NCBI RefSeq assembly: GCF_006503695.1
Contig: NZ_SBIK01000015.1
Location: 1-64,000, forward strand
DNA length: 64,000 nt
DNA from: Tepidiphilus succinatimandens
GTDB taxonomy: Bacteria > Pseudomonadota > Gammaproteobacteria > Burkholderiales > Rhodocyclaceae
Direction: 5' to 3'
Shown here piece after piece: positions 49,563 to 58,123 of this stretch; the first letter of the stretch is position 1; each line of letters starts with the position of its first letter. A model generated the notes under the pieces. It was given only the letters and a program-made list of their open reading frames with translations, was not told the DNA's origin and did not search any database. Both the position numbers and the translations under genes were made by a program.

Positions 49563-51053
49563 ATGGCATCCGTCATCAACACCAACATCGCCTCGCTCAA
49601 CGCGCAGAGGAACCTTCTGAAGAGCCAGAACGACATGCAGACCGCCATGCAGCGGCTCTCGTCGGGCCTGCGCATCAACTCGGCCAAGGACGACGCGGCG
49701 GGCCTGGCGATTTCCGACCGCATGACGGCGCAGATCAACGGCCTCAACCAAGCCACGCGCAACGCCAACGACGCCATGTCGATCGCCCAGGTGGCCGAAG
49801 GCGCACTGGGCGAAATCACCAACGCGCTGCAGCGCATCCGCGTGCTCGCGGTGCAGTCGGCCAACGATACCAACACTGCCACCGACCGCGCCTCGCTGCA
49901 GAAGGAGGTCAACCAGCTGCAGCAGGAAATCACGCGACTCGCCACCCAAACTTCGTTCAACGGCAAGAACCTGCTCGATGGCTCTTTCACCGGCCAGCAG
50001 TTCCAAGTAGGGGCTTACACCAACCAAACCATCGGTTTCTCCATCGGAGACTCTCGGGCCGCATCAATCGGCACCTACCAAATTTCGACCACCGGCTCCG
50101 CAGGGATCGAAGCCGCGGTTGCGGCCTCAGCCGGATATCCCACAGCGAACAACATGTCCGCTCAGGACATTACCATCCAAGGCCCGCGCGGCGAAGCCAG
50201 GCTCTCCTCGGCAACCACCATCACCGATGGCGTGACGGCCAAACAAATCGCTGATGCGGTCAATAGTCAAAGCGAGAAAACGGGCGTAACCGCCACCGCA
50301 CGCACAACCGTTACGATGAGCTCCTTGGCTTCCGCAGGAACGGTCAGCTTTACTCTGCATGGAGCTAACGACAAAACCGCGCAGGTCACAGCCGACATCA
50401 CCGACCCCAATGATTTGTCTGCACTGGCCAATGCGATCAACCAGACGACCGGCACCACCGGCGTATCCGCCTCCTTTGATAAAGAAACGGGCAAATTGAC
50501 GCTGGTTCAGGCTGAAGGGTACGATATCGGGATCGAAGGGTTCAACAATAGCGCCGGGAGCAGCACGATCTCGGTCGCCGGAAGTGAGGGTAATGCGGTC
50601 CTTTTGACGAGCGGAGGAGCTAATAGCACCCGCGTCGGTGGCGAAGTCACCTTCAATTCGTCCGGACCTTTCAGTGTCAGCGTCTCCGTGGCAGGAGATT
50701 TGTTCGATACAGCTGGCACGGCTAACTACGGGGAGCTTAAATCGGTTGCGGACATCGACATCGGTACGCAGCAAGGCGCCAACGACGCGCTCAAGATCGT
50801 CGATGGGGCGCTGGCCTACGTCGATGACCTGCGCGCGGACCTCGGGGCGATCCAGAACCGCTTCAGCTCGGTGGTCTCGAGCAACTCGGTGACGAGCGAG
50901 AACGTGGCCGCCGCCCGGTCGCGGGTGCTGGATGCGGACTTCGCCGCCGAAACGGCGAACCTCTCCCGGGCGCAGATCCTGCAGCAGGCGGGCACGGCGA
51001 TGCTGGCGCAGGCGAACGCCTCGACGCAGAACGTGCTGACGCTCCTGCGCTGA
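49563..51053 (+). CDS. fliC: flagellin FliC
   Basis: FliC is the filament subunit. The 496-residue protein has conserved D0/D1 ends ('MASVINTNIASLNAQRNL', 'LSSGLRINSAKDDAAGLAIS' and the C-terminal 'SRAQILQQAGTAMLAQANAS') around a variable middle (about 165-400). GC falls from about 70% in the ends to about 60% in the middle. An AAGGAG site precedes the ATG. A sigma-28-like promoter is expected, but only a weak candidate (TAAA at 49514-49517, CCGGCAAT near 49532) is visible. Confidence 0.97.
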   Translation: MASVINTNIASLNAQRNLLKSQNDMQTAMQRLSSGLRINSAKDDAAGLAISDRMTAQINGLNQATRNANDAMSIAQVAEGALGEITNALQRIRVLAVQSANDTNTATDRASLQKEVNQLQQEITRLATQTSFNGKNLLDGSFTGQQFQVGAYTNQTIGFSIGDSRAASIGTYQISTTGSAGIEAAVAASAGYPTANNMSAQDITIQGPRGEARLSSATTITDGVTAKQIADAVNSQSEKTGVTATARTTVTMSSLASAGTVSFTLHGANDKTAQVTADITDPNDLSALANAINQTTGTTGVSASFDKETGKLTLVQAEGYDIGIEGFNNSAGSSTISVAGSEGNAVLLTSGGANSTRVGGEVTFNSSGPFSVSVSVAGDLFDTAGTANYGELKSVADIDIGTQQGANDALKIVDGALAYVDDLRADLGAIQNRFSSVVSSNSVTSENVAAARSRVLDADFAAETANLSRAQILQQAGTAMLAQANASTQNVLTLLR

Positions 51054-51067
51054 TCGGGGCTTGACAC

Positions 51068-51104
51068 GGGCGGCGCAGGGTCTACGATGATCCTGACGCC
51101 GCCC
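51068..51104 (+). terminator. long hairpin between fliC and flaG
   Basis: GGGCGGCG (51068-51075) pairs with CGCCGCCC (51097-51104). The stem continues inward as AGGGTC/GATCCT around a six-base loop, and CTTTGCTTT follows. It probably ends most fliC transcripts or stabilises the fliC mRNA, explaining how flagellin can be made in excess of FlaG and FliD. Confidence 0.7.
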
Positions 51105-51127
51105 GCTTTGCTTTGAGGGGAATTGTC

Positions 51128-51544
51128 ATGAACGTCCCGATTTCTTCCGTGTCGTTACCGCAAGGCGCGGCGAGCGCGGTGCTCACCGAGCCGCCGCGCG
51201 CGCCGGCGCCTTCTGCTGCCGCGGCGGACACGGCACCCTCCCCAACGGCCACACCGCGCGCGACCGAGGCCGCTGCGGCAACGGCGGCAGGTGCCGCGGC
51301 TTCTTCGGCGCCGGTCGACCGCGACACGTTGCAGGGCGCGGTCGAGCGGGTGCAGCAGGCGGTGCAGACGCTCTCCAGCGCCGGCATCCAGTTCACCCTC
51401 GACCAGGATTTCGAGCGCATGGTGGTGCAGGTGATCGATACCTCCACCAAGGAAGTGATCCGGCAGATTCCGCCCAAGGAGATGCTGGAGATCGCCCAGG
51501 CGCTCGACAAGCTCCAGGGCCTGCTCGTCCACCAGAAAGCCTGA
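51128..51544 (+). CDS. flaG: FlaG family protein
   Basis: The 138-residue protein has a low-complexity Ala/Pro/Thr N-terminal half and a conserved C-terminal FlaG domain ('QFTLDQDFERMVVQVIDTST', 'VIRQIPPKEMLEIAQALDKL'). FlaG proteins influence filament length. It lies between fliC and fliD, its usual place in polar-flagellated bacteria. Confidence 0.92.
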   Translation: MNVPISSVSLPQGAASAVLTEPPRAPAPSAAAADTAPSPTATPRATEAAAATAAGAAASSAPVDRDTLQGAVERVQQAVQTLSSAGIQFTLDQDFERMVVQVIDTSTKEVIRQIPPKEMLEIAQALDKLQGLLVHQKA

Positions 51545-51559
51545 TTCGAGGAGCGCACC

Positions 51560-52933
51560 ATGGCCACCATCACTTCTTCCGGCATCGGTTCGGGGCTGGA
51601 CATCAACGGCATCATCGACAAGCTGATGGCGGTGGAGCGCAAGCCGATCGATGCGCTCGAGCAGCGCAAGAGCACGGTGCAGACGCAGATTTCGGCCTTC
51701 GGGCAGGTGAAGTCGGCGCTCTCCACCCTGCAGTCGGCCGTCAAGCGGCTGGACGACCCGAGCGTGCGCTACGCCACTACCGCCAGCGTGAGCGAAGGGG
51801 CCGGCTTCACCGCCAGCGCGAGCGCCGGGGCGAGCACCGGCACCTACGAGATCGGCGTGCAGCAGCTCGCCCAGGCGCAGCGCGTGGCCACCAGCGCCAC
51901 GCAGCCTTTCACTCCCGGCGCGGGCAGGCTCACCATCAGCGCCGGCGGGCAGAGCGTGGAGGTCGATTTTTCCGGCGGCGGCTCGCTCGCAGACCTGCGC
52001 AACGCCATCAACGACCAGGCCGGTTCGCTGGTGAGCGCGAGCATCGTCGACAACGGCACGGCCCAGCAGCTCGTCCTCACCAGCCGGCAGACCGGCACGG
52101 GGCAAGCGTTCTCGCTCACGGGAACGGGCGAGCTCGCAGGGCTGACGTTCGATCCGACCAACCCCTTGACCGAACCGGGAAATTCCGTCTATCAGGTGCA
52201 GGCGGCGCAGGATGCCAAGCTCAAGTTCAACGGCCTCGAGGTCACCCGCTCCTCGAACACGATCGAGGACCTGATCCCGGGGGTGACGCTCAGCCTGCAG
52301 TCGGCCACGCCAGGGCAGACGTCCACGCTCAGCGTGCAGCGCGACGATTCGGCGCTCACCCAGGCGATGCAGGAGTTCGTGGATGCCTACAATGCGGTGA
52401 ACAACACCCTCTACACCCTCACCTACTACGACCCGGAGAGCAAGACCGCCGGGCCGCTCTCCGGTGACTCGGCCCTGCGCACCATCCAGAGCCAGCTGCG
52501 CAACACGCTCAATTCGCTCGGCGGCAGCGGGGGCTTGCGCAGCTTCACCGACCTGGGGCTGAGCTTCGACGACAAAGGCGCGCTCTCGTTCGACGCGGCC
52601 ACCTTCGCGCAGGCGCTGCGCGACCAGCCGCAGGCGGTGAACCAGATGCTGGTGGGCACCGACACCCAGCCGGGGCTGGCGAGCCGGCTCGATACGCTGC
52701 TGACCGCCGACCTGCAGACAGGGGGGCTGCTCGAGACGCGCGTGCAGGGGCTCAACGCCAAGGTGAGCCTCATCGACCAGCAAAAAGAACGGCTGGAAGC
52801 GCAGCTCGAGCGCATCCAGCAGAACTACCAGCGCCAGTTCAGCGCCATGGACAGCATCGTGGGGCAGTACACCAGCCTGGGCAGCTACCTGCAACAGCAG
52901 TTCGACGCCCTGCTGGCGAGTACGAAGAATTGA
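51560..52933 (+). CDS. fliD: flagellar filament cap FliD
   Basis: FliD (HAP2) caps the filament and folds incoming flagellin. The 457-residue protein has the N-terminal 'GSGLDINGIIDKLMAVERKP' motif, the hook-associated repeat region, and a C-terminal coiled coil 'LIDQQKERLEAQLERIQQNY' followed by 'QFSAMDSIVGQYTSLGSYLQ'. It lies 15 bp after flaG and slightly ahead of fliS. Confidence 0.96.
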   Translation: MATITSSGIGSGLDINGIIDKLMAVERKPIDALEQRKSTVQTQISAFGQVKSALSTLQSAVKRLDDPSVRYATTASVSEGAGFTASASAGASTGTYEIGVQQLAQAQRVATSATQPFTPGAGRLTISAGGQSVEVDFSGGGSLADLRNAINDQAGSLVSASIVDNGTAQQLVLTSRQTGTGQAFSLTGTGELAGLTFDPTNPLTEPGNSVYQVQAAQDAKLKFNGLEVTRSSNTIEDLIPGVTLSLQSATPGQTSTLSVQRDDSALTQAMQEFVDAYNAVNNTLYTLTYYDPESKTAGPLSGDSALRTIQSQLRNTLNSLGGSGGLRSFTDLGLSFDDKGALSFDAATFAQALRDQPQAVNQMLVGTDTQPGLASRLDTLLTADLQTGGLLETRVQGLNAKVSLIDQQKERLEAQLERIQQNYQRQFSAMDSIVGQYTSLGSYLQQQFDALLASTKN

Positions 52934-52950
52934 TGCCGAGGAGAGAAGGC

Positions 52951-53361
52951 ATGTTCAACCGGATGCGAGGCGCCAACGCCTATTCGCAAGTCAGCCTGGA
53001 GACCGCCGTGCAAAGCGCCGATCCGCACCAGCTCATCCTGATGCTCTACGACGGTGCGCTGATGGCGCTCGCGCAGGCCGTGGTCGCCATGGAGCAAAAA
53101 GACATCCCCAAGCGCGCTCAGTCCATCAGCCGGGCCATCGCCATCATCCATGACGGGCTGCACGCCTCGCTGGACGTGGAGAGCGGCGGCGAGCTGGGCG
53201 AGCGCCTCGCCGCCCTGTACGACTACATGGTGGAGCGCCTGACGCAGGCGAACGCCACCAACAACGCCGCGGCGGTGCAGGAGGTGAGCGGGCTGCTGCG
53301 CACCCTACGTGAGGCCTGGGCCGAGATGCCGCGCCAGCAGGCCGCGGCCACGGCGGGGTGA
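52951..53361 (+). CDS. fliS: flagellin export chaperone FliS
   Basis: FliS binds the FliC C-terminus and prevents premature polymerisation. The 136-residue helical protein has 'NAYSQVSLETAVQSADPHQL', 'ILMLYDGAL' and 'LYDYMVERLTQANATNN', all family signatures. I chose the ATG at 52951, which has GAGGAGAGAAGG upstream. Confidence 0.95.
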   Translation: MFNRMRGANAYSQVSLETAVQSADPHQLILMLYDGALMALAQAVVAMEQKDIPKRAQSISRAIAIIHDGLHASLDVESGGELGERLAALYDYMVERLTQANATNNAAAVQEVSGLLRTLREAWAEMPRQQAAATAG

Positions 53362-53365
53362 ACCG

Positions 53366-53659
53366 ATGACGACGCTTGCCGAAGAGGCGCCGTGGGCGGA
53401 GCTCGCGCGCGGCTGCGCGGCGTTTGCCGCGGCCGCCGAGGCGAACGACTGGGGGCGCGCGGCGGCGATCATGGGAGAACTCTCGCGGCTCGCCGAGGCC
53501 GACCGCGCCTGGTGCGCGGCGCACGATCCGGCTTCGCCCGAGCGGCGGGCAGCGATCGCGGCGGCGCGCACGGCGCTGGAGGCGGCCGGCGCACACCTGC
53601 TGCCGGCGCATGCGAGCCTGGCGAAGCTCCTGCGCGCCTGGGGCGCGCCGCCGGGCTGA
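53366..53659 (+). CDS. fliT: FliT-like flagellar chaperone
   Basis: The 97-residue, Ala/Arg/Glu-rich, wholly helical protein sits 4 bp after fliS in the position of fliT, the chaperone of FliD. Sequence similarity is too low to see clear motifs, so the call rests mainly on size, helical character and gene order. Confidence 0.65.
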   Translation: MTTLAEEAPWAELARGCAAFAAAAEANDWGRAAAIMGELSRLAEADRAWCAAHDPASPERRAAIAAARTALEAAGAHLLPAHASLAKLLRAWGAPPG

Positions 53660-53733
53660 GGCGCAACCGTCATGAGGAGCCCGCAGCGCCGTCGCGTGCA
53701 ACGAGCGCGCCGTAGGGCGTTCGAGGCGGCCTC

Positions 53734-55233
53734 ATGATCCCGCCCGACGTCGTCGCCCGCCTGCGCATGATGGTGGAGGCGGATCTGCTGCGCCCCGAGC
53801 CGCAGGTGGGGGGCGTCGAGCGCATCCGCCCCATCCCCGAGCGCCTGCCGGAGGTGCTGCCGGGGCAGGTGCTGCGCGCCACCATCCAGCGGCCGCTGCC
53901 CGACGGCACTTTCCAGGCGCTGGTGGGGGGGCGCGACATGACGCTCGCGCTCGATCGGCCGGTGAAGAGCGGCGACACGCTGGAGCTGGTGGTCGAGCGG
54001 CAGGTGGGCGGTACGATCTACGCCCGCCTGAACGAGGGCGCGGCCGCAGCGGCGACGGGCGCAGGCGCGGCCTCCGTGCGCACCCAGCTCTCGCCCACCG
54101 GCGAATTGCTGCGCCAGGTGCTGACCCAGCCGGCGCCGGAGCGCCTGCCTTTACCCGCGGGCAGTGCGCAGGCGGCGCCGCTGCTGCCCGCGGCGCCGCG
54201 CTCCGAAGCCGACGTCCCGCAGCTGGCGGCGGCCTTGCAAGGAACGCTGCAGCGCTCGGGCCTCTTCTACGAATCGCATCTGGCACAGTGGGCACAGGGA
54301 CGCTATCCCCTGGAGGCGCTGCGCGCCGAGCCGCAGAACGTGCCGACGGAGGGAAATCTGGCGGGCGCGCCGCTTCCGCCAAGCGCCCCCGCAGCCGGGC
54401 AGACGGCCCCTTCTGCCGCCTTCCCGGCCGAAGGCGCTCCGGCACCCCCGCTGCAGGAGGGCGAGACCTCGTCCGCCGCTACGCAAAGCGCCGCGCTGCG
54501 GGCAGCGCCCTCGCGCCCGGAGGGGCTCGAAACACCGACCGCCGCCGGAACGGCGCAGCAGGCGGAGGGGGCGCGCCTTGCCGCGGCGGCGTCGATCCCG
54601 GCAGGTGCCCAGGAGCCGGCAGCCGGCACGCCCGCGGCGGCGCTTCTTCCCCCCGCCCTCTTGGCGGCGCTCGCGCAGCAGGCGCCGGTGGCGCTCACCT
54701 CCTCCGGCGCCGAGCGCCTGCTCGCCACCTTCTTCGCCGGGGCGATGCCGGCGTCAGCGGACACCGAGCCGAGTCGATCCGGGTTTGCCGCCGCGGCCTT
54801 GGCCGACGAGACGACGCCCGCCGGCACGCAGATTCCCGCGCGGCTCGTGCCGATCGTGCAGCACCAGCTCGATGCCCTGGCGACGCAGCAGCTCCACGTG
54901 CAGTTTGCTCCCTGGCCGGGGTGGACGGTGTTCTGGGACCTGGAAGCGCCGCAGGAGCGCGAGGCGCGCTCGTCGCCGGACGAGGGCGAGGCGCCGATCT
55001 GGCGCTCGCGCCTGCGCTTGAGCCTGCCGGCGCTGGGCGAAGTGGAGGCGGAGCTGCAATGGCAGGCGGGGACGTTGGCGGTGCGCGTCTCCTCCCCTTC
55101 CGAGGACACCTCGGCCCTGCTGCGCGCCGCGGCGCCGGCGCTGGCCGCAAGAATGGAAGCGGACGGCATTCGTCTGACGAGGCTCGACGTGACCCGCGGG
55201 GAAAACGGCGATGGACGCAGCACCGGAGGATGA
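53734..55233 (+). CDS. fliK: flagellar hook-length control protein FliK
   Basis: FliK measures hook length and switches export specificity through FlhB. The 499-residue protein has an Ala/Pro-rich middle (about 200-330), typical of the ruler part, and a C-terminal globular domain (about 375-490) with 'IVQHQLDALATQQLHVQFAP', 'GEVEAELQWQAGTLAVRV'. It overlaps the next gene, an FlhB-like fragment, by 23 bp, which supports a joint role in the export switch. Confidence 0.85.
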   Translation: MIPPDVVARLRMMVEADLLRPEPQVGGVERIRPIPERLPEVLPGQVLRATIQRPLPDGTFQALVGGRDMTLALDRPVKSGDTLELVVERQVGGTIYARLNEGAAAAATGAGAASVRTQLSPTGELLRQVLTQPAPERLPLPAGSAQAAPLLPAAPRSEADVPQLAAALQGTLQRSGLFYESHLAQWAQGRYPLEALRAEPQNVPTEGNLAGAPLPPSAPAAGQTAPSAAFPAEGAPAPPLQEGETSSAATQSAALRAAPSRPEGLETPTAAGTAQQAEGARLAAAASIPAGAQEPAAGTPAAALLPPALLAALAQQAPVALTSSGAERLLATFFAGAMPASADTEPSRSGFAAAALADETTPAGTQIPARLVPIVQHQLDALATQQLHVQFAPWPGWTVFWDLEAPQEREARSSPDEGEAPIWRSRLRLSLPALGEVEAELQWQAGTLAVRVSSPSEDTSALLRAAAPALAARMEADGIRLTRLDVTRGENGDGRSTGG

Positions 55234-55549
55234 GCTTCCCCCTTCGCCCTCCCGGCGCGCCGCGGTGGCGCTGCGCTACGAGGCAGGAGAACCCGCCCCG
55301 AAGGTGGTGGCCAAGGGGAAGGGCGTGCTCGCCGAGCAGATCCTGGCGCGGGCGCGCGAGGCCGGCGTGTATGTGCATGAGTCGCCCGAGCTCCTCGCGC
55401 TGCTGATGCAGCTCGATCTGGACGAGCGCATTCCGCCGCAACTGTACGTGGCGGTGGCGGAGCTCCTTGCCTGGGTCTACCGTCTGGAGCAGGCCAAGCG
55501 CGGCGGCCCGCCGCCGGGGCCGTTCACGCCGGCACGAAACGTGCTATAA
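55211..55549 (+). CDS. FlhB cytoplasmic-domain homologue (FhlB/FlhX-like)
   Basis: The 112-residue soluble protein matches the part of FlhB after the NPTH autocleavage site ('VALRYEAGEPAPKVVAKGKG', 'YVHESPELLALLMQLDLDER', 'IPPQLYVAVAELLAWVY'). It lacks the membrane domain and the NPTH site. Stand-alone versions can substitute for the cleaved FlhB C-terminal piece in other bacteria. It is coupled to fliK. Confidence 0.88.
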   Translation: MDAAPEDELPPSPSRRAAVALRYEAGEPAPKVVAKGKGVLAEQILARAREAGVYVHESPELLALLMQLDLDERIPPQLYVAVAELLAWVYRLEQAKRGGPPPGPFTPARNVL

Positions 55550-55579
55550 AGCCCCGTATCCGCGTCCTTCGCCGTCATC

Positions 55580-56371
55580 ATGTCCCTCGCCCCCGACCGT
55601 TTCGAGCTCTACGATCCGGAACGCTATCCCGACTACGTGCTGCGCATGCCGCGCGAGATCGCCGTGCTCTTGCGTTCGCTGGCCGCGCGGCGCACGCCGA
55701 TCGCCGTCTTCGGCGGCGGACGCTATCTTTTCCCCTCCATGGTGCTGCAGGTGACCGAGGAGCATTTTTTCCTCGACCCGTGCGGCGACGAGCGGCTCAA
55801 CGCCCTGGCGCTGGAGCGCGGCGTGGTCTGCCAAGGGAAACTGGAGGGAATCACGCTGCAGTTTGCCGCCGAACGGCTGCAGCGGGTGGAACATCAGGGC
55901 GTGCTCGCCCTGGCGGCTCCTCTGCCCCGTACCATGCTTCGCCTGCAGCGGCGGGAATTTTTCCGTCTGAAGCCGCCCACGCCCACCTGGTGGTGCGAGC
56001 TGCCGCGCTCGGCCATCGTTCCCCTTTCGCCCCAAGAGGCGGAGCACGCCAAGCTGAAATTGCGCATCCTCGATCTGAGCGTGGGTGGCGTTTCCCTGCT
56101 TTTTCCGCCGGACGTGCCCACTCCAGCGCACGGCACGCAGTTGGCCAGCGCGCGCTTGATCCTGCCGCCGATGGATTCGCTGGAAACCGCGATGGAAGTG
56201 CGCAACGTCCTGCCGCTCGATATTCCCGGTCCGGCAAAGGCCATTCCCATGCGGGTGGGTTTTCGCTTCGTCGGCATACCCATGGCGGTAGCGAACCGTC
56301 TCTATCGCTACCTCTTCGAGCTGCAGCGGGAACAGCTGGCCGCGCGAAAAGCGGGGCTGGGGGTGGAGTGA
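55580..56371 (+). CDS. ycgR: flagellar brake protein YcgR (PilZ domain)
   Basis: YcgR slows the motor when cyclic di-GMP is bound. The 263-residue protein has an N-terminal YcgR (PilZN-like) domain (about 15-120) and a C-terminal PilZ domain with the c-di-GMP motifs RxxxR ('LQRREFFRLK', about 122-131) and D/NxSxxG ('ILDLSVGGVSL'). It ends 1 bp before the fliE stop on the other strand. Confidence 0.9.
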   Translation: MSLAPDRFELYDPERYPDYVLRMPREIAVLLRSLAARRTPIAVFGGGRYLFPSMVLQVTEEHFFLDPCGDERLNALALERGVVCQGKLEGITLQFAAERLQRVEHQGVLALAAPLPRTMLRLQRREFFRLKPPTPTWWCELPRSAIVPLSPQEAEHAKLKLRILDLSVGGVSLLFPPDVPTPAHGTQLASARLILPPMDSLETAMEVRNVLPLDIPGPAKAIPMRVGFRFVGIPMAVANRLYRYLFELQREQLAARKAGLGVE

Positions 56372-56372
56372 G

Positions 56373-56699
56373 TCACACCGGCATGTTCATGATGTCCTGG
56401 TAGGCGCTCACCAGGCGGTTGCGTACTTGCACCATCTGGTTGAAGGCGAGCGACGCCTTTTCGAGGTCGATCATGACGTTTTGCAGGTCGACGCTGGGGT
56501 CGCCCGCGCTGAAGCGGTTGGCCTGCTCCTGCGCCTGGCCCTGCGCCTGGCTCACGTCCTTGAGGGCGGAGTCGAGCACGGAGGCGAAATCGACCTGACC
56601 GGCTTCCTGCGGCGCTTCGGCGGCCGCAGGCTTGCCTTGCGCGAGCGCCTGGGCGCGCTGCATCTCGGCGAGCAGTTGGTTGATGCCGTTGGTGTCCAT
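56373..56699 (-). CDS. fliE: flagellar MS ring-rod junction protein FliE
   Basis: FliE joins the MS-ring to the proximal rod. The 108-residue protein has the C-terminal helix 'DLEKASLAFNQMVQVRNRLV' followed by 'SAYQDIMNMPV', the family signature. It is separated from fliF-fliG by the fleSR genes and lies downstream of fleR with 38 bp between them. Confidence 0.94.
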   Translation of the reverse strand: MDTNGINQLLAEMQRAQALAQGKPAAAEAPQEAGQVDFASVLDSALKDVSQAQGQAQEQANRFSAGDPSVDLQNVMIDLEKASLAFNQMVQVRNRLVSAYQDIMNMPV

Positions 56700-56737
56700 G
56701 GTCGTGCCTCCTGTCCTTCACCGGCCCTTCGTTCATT

Positions 56738-58123
56738 CTAGCATTGTTCGTCGCCCGGAATGGCGTAGCCTTCGGCGCGGTAGCGCTGCAGCTTGTAGCG
56801 CAGCGTGCGCTCGGAGATGCCGAGCCGCTCGACCGCGCGCTTGCGCGAGCCGCCCACTTCGCGCAGCACGCGCAGGATGTGCTCGCGTTCGCGCTCGCGC
56901 ACCGTCTGGGCGCTGCCCTCCCCTTCTGCTGCCGTCGGGGCAGGAGTTGCCGCAGTGCCTGCCGGTTCCGGTGGTGCAGCGGCGGGCGACGGCGCACGCA
57001 GCGGCAGGCAGGCGGCAAGCGCCGCGTCGTCGATCACGCTGCCGGGGGCGAGGATGAGGGCGCGCTGCAAGGTGTTCTCCAGTTCGCGGACGTTGCCGGG
57101 CCAGCCGTATTGAAGCAAGATCCGTGCCGCTTCGTCGGTGAGCGTGGCGCCGTTCTTGCCGAAGCGCGCGCCGTGCACGGCGAGAAAGCGCTGCGCGAGC
57201 GGCAGGATGTCGCCGGGGCGTTCGCGCAGCGGCGAAATGCGCAAGGGGAAGACGGCGAGGCGGTAGTAGAGGTCCTGGCGAAAGCGCCCGGCGGCGACTT
57301 CCGCGGGCAGGTCGCGGTTGGTGGTGGCGAGGATGCGCACGTCGAGGGGAATCGGTTTGCGGCCGCCGAGGCGCTCGACTTCCTTTTCCTGCAGCACGCG
57401 CAGGAGCTTGGCCTGCAGCGCGAGCGGCATCTCGGAGATTTCGTCGAGCAGCAGCGTGCCGTGCTGCGCCTGCTCGAACTTGCCGGGCTGGGCGGTGCTC
57501 GCGCCGGTGAAGGCGCCTTTCTCGTGGCCGAAGAGGGTGGCTTCGAGCAGGTGCTCGGGGATGGCGGCGCAGTTGATGGCCACGAACGGCCCGTCGTGCC
57601 GCGGGGAGTGGCGGTGAATGAATCGGGCATAGACTTCCTTGCCTACGCCCGATTCGCCTTCGAGGAGCACCGTGGCGTCGGTCTGGGCCACGCGTTCGGC
57701 CAGTTGCAGCAGCTGGCGGCTGGCGGGGTCGGCGGCGACGAGTTCGTCGTCGCCTCCCGGCTGGGCGTACTTGCGCACGAGGGAGAGCAGCGCCGCCGGC
57801 TCGAAGGGCTTGAGGAGGAATTCGCAGGCGCCGCCGCGCATGGCGGCCACGGCGCTGGCGACGTCGCCATAGGCGGTCATGAGGGCGACCGGCAGCTGCG
57901 GCAGGCGCCGGCGCACCGCTTCGAGCACTTCGAGCCCATTCATGGGGGACATTTTGAGGTCGGTGAGCACCATGGCCACCGGCTCGCGCTCGAGGGCGGC
58001 GAGCGCCTCGGGGCCGGAACCGACGGCGATCGGCCGGTAGCCGCCCACTTCCAGGGTGAGCGCGACGGCGTCGCGCAGGTTCGCGTCGTCCTCGACGATG
58101 AGGATCGGCAGCGGTTCGCTCAT
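56738..58123 (-). CDS. fleR: sigma-54-dependent response regulator FleR
   Basis: The 461-residue NtrC-type regulator has a receiver domain with phosphorylatable Asp55, a central AAA+ domain (about 135-370) with Walker A 'GESGVGKE', the sigma-54 contact loop 'GAFTGA', and 'GTLLLDEISEMP'. A C-terminal Fis-type HTH 'RKRAVERLGISERTLRYKLQ' follows. Its cognate kinase is encoded directly upstream with a 4-bp overlap. It probably activates sigma-54 promoters of mid-stage flagellar genes such as flgB. Confidence 0.93.
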   Translation of the reverse strand: MSEPLPILIVEDDANLRDAVALTLEVGGYRPIAVGSGPEALAALEREPVAMVLTDLKMSPMNGLEVLEAVRRRLPQLPVALMTAYGDVASAVAAMRGGACEFLLKPFEPAALLSLVRKYAQPGGDDELVAADPASRQLLQLAERVAQTDATVLLEGESGVGKEVYARFIHRHSPRHDGPFVAINCAAIPEHLLEATLFGHEKGAFTGASTAQPGKFEQAQHGTLLLDEISEMPLALQAKLLRVLQEKEVERLGGRKPIPLDVRILATTNRDLPAEVAAGRFRQDLYYRLAVFPLRISPLRERPGDILPLAQRFLAVHGARFGKNGATLTDEAARILLQYGWPGNVRELENTLQRALILAPGSVIDDAALAACLPLRAPSPAAAPPEPAGTAATPAPTAAEGEGSAQTVREREREHILRVLREVGGSRKRAVERLGISERTLRYKLQRYRAEGYAIPGDEQC

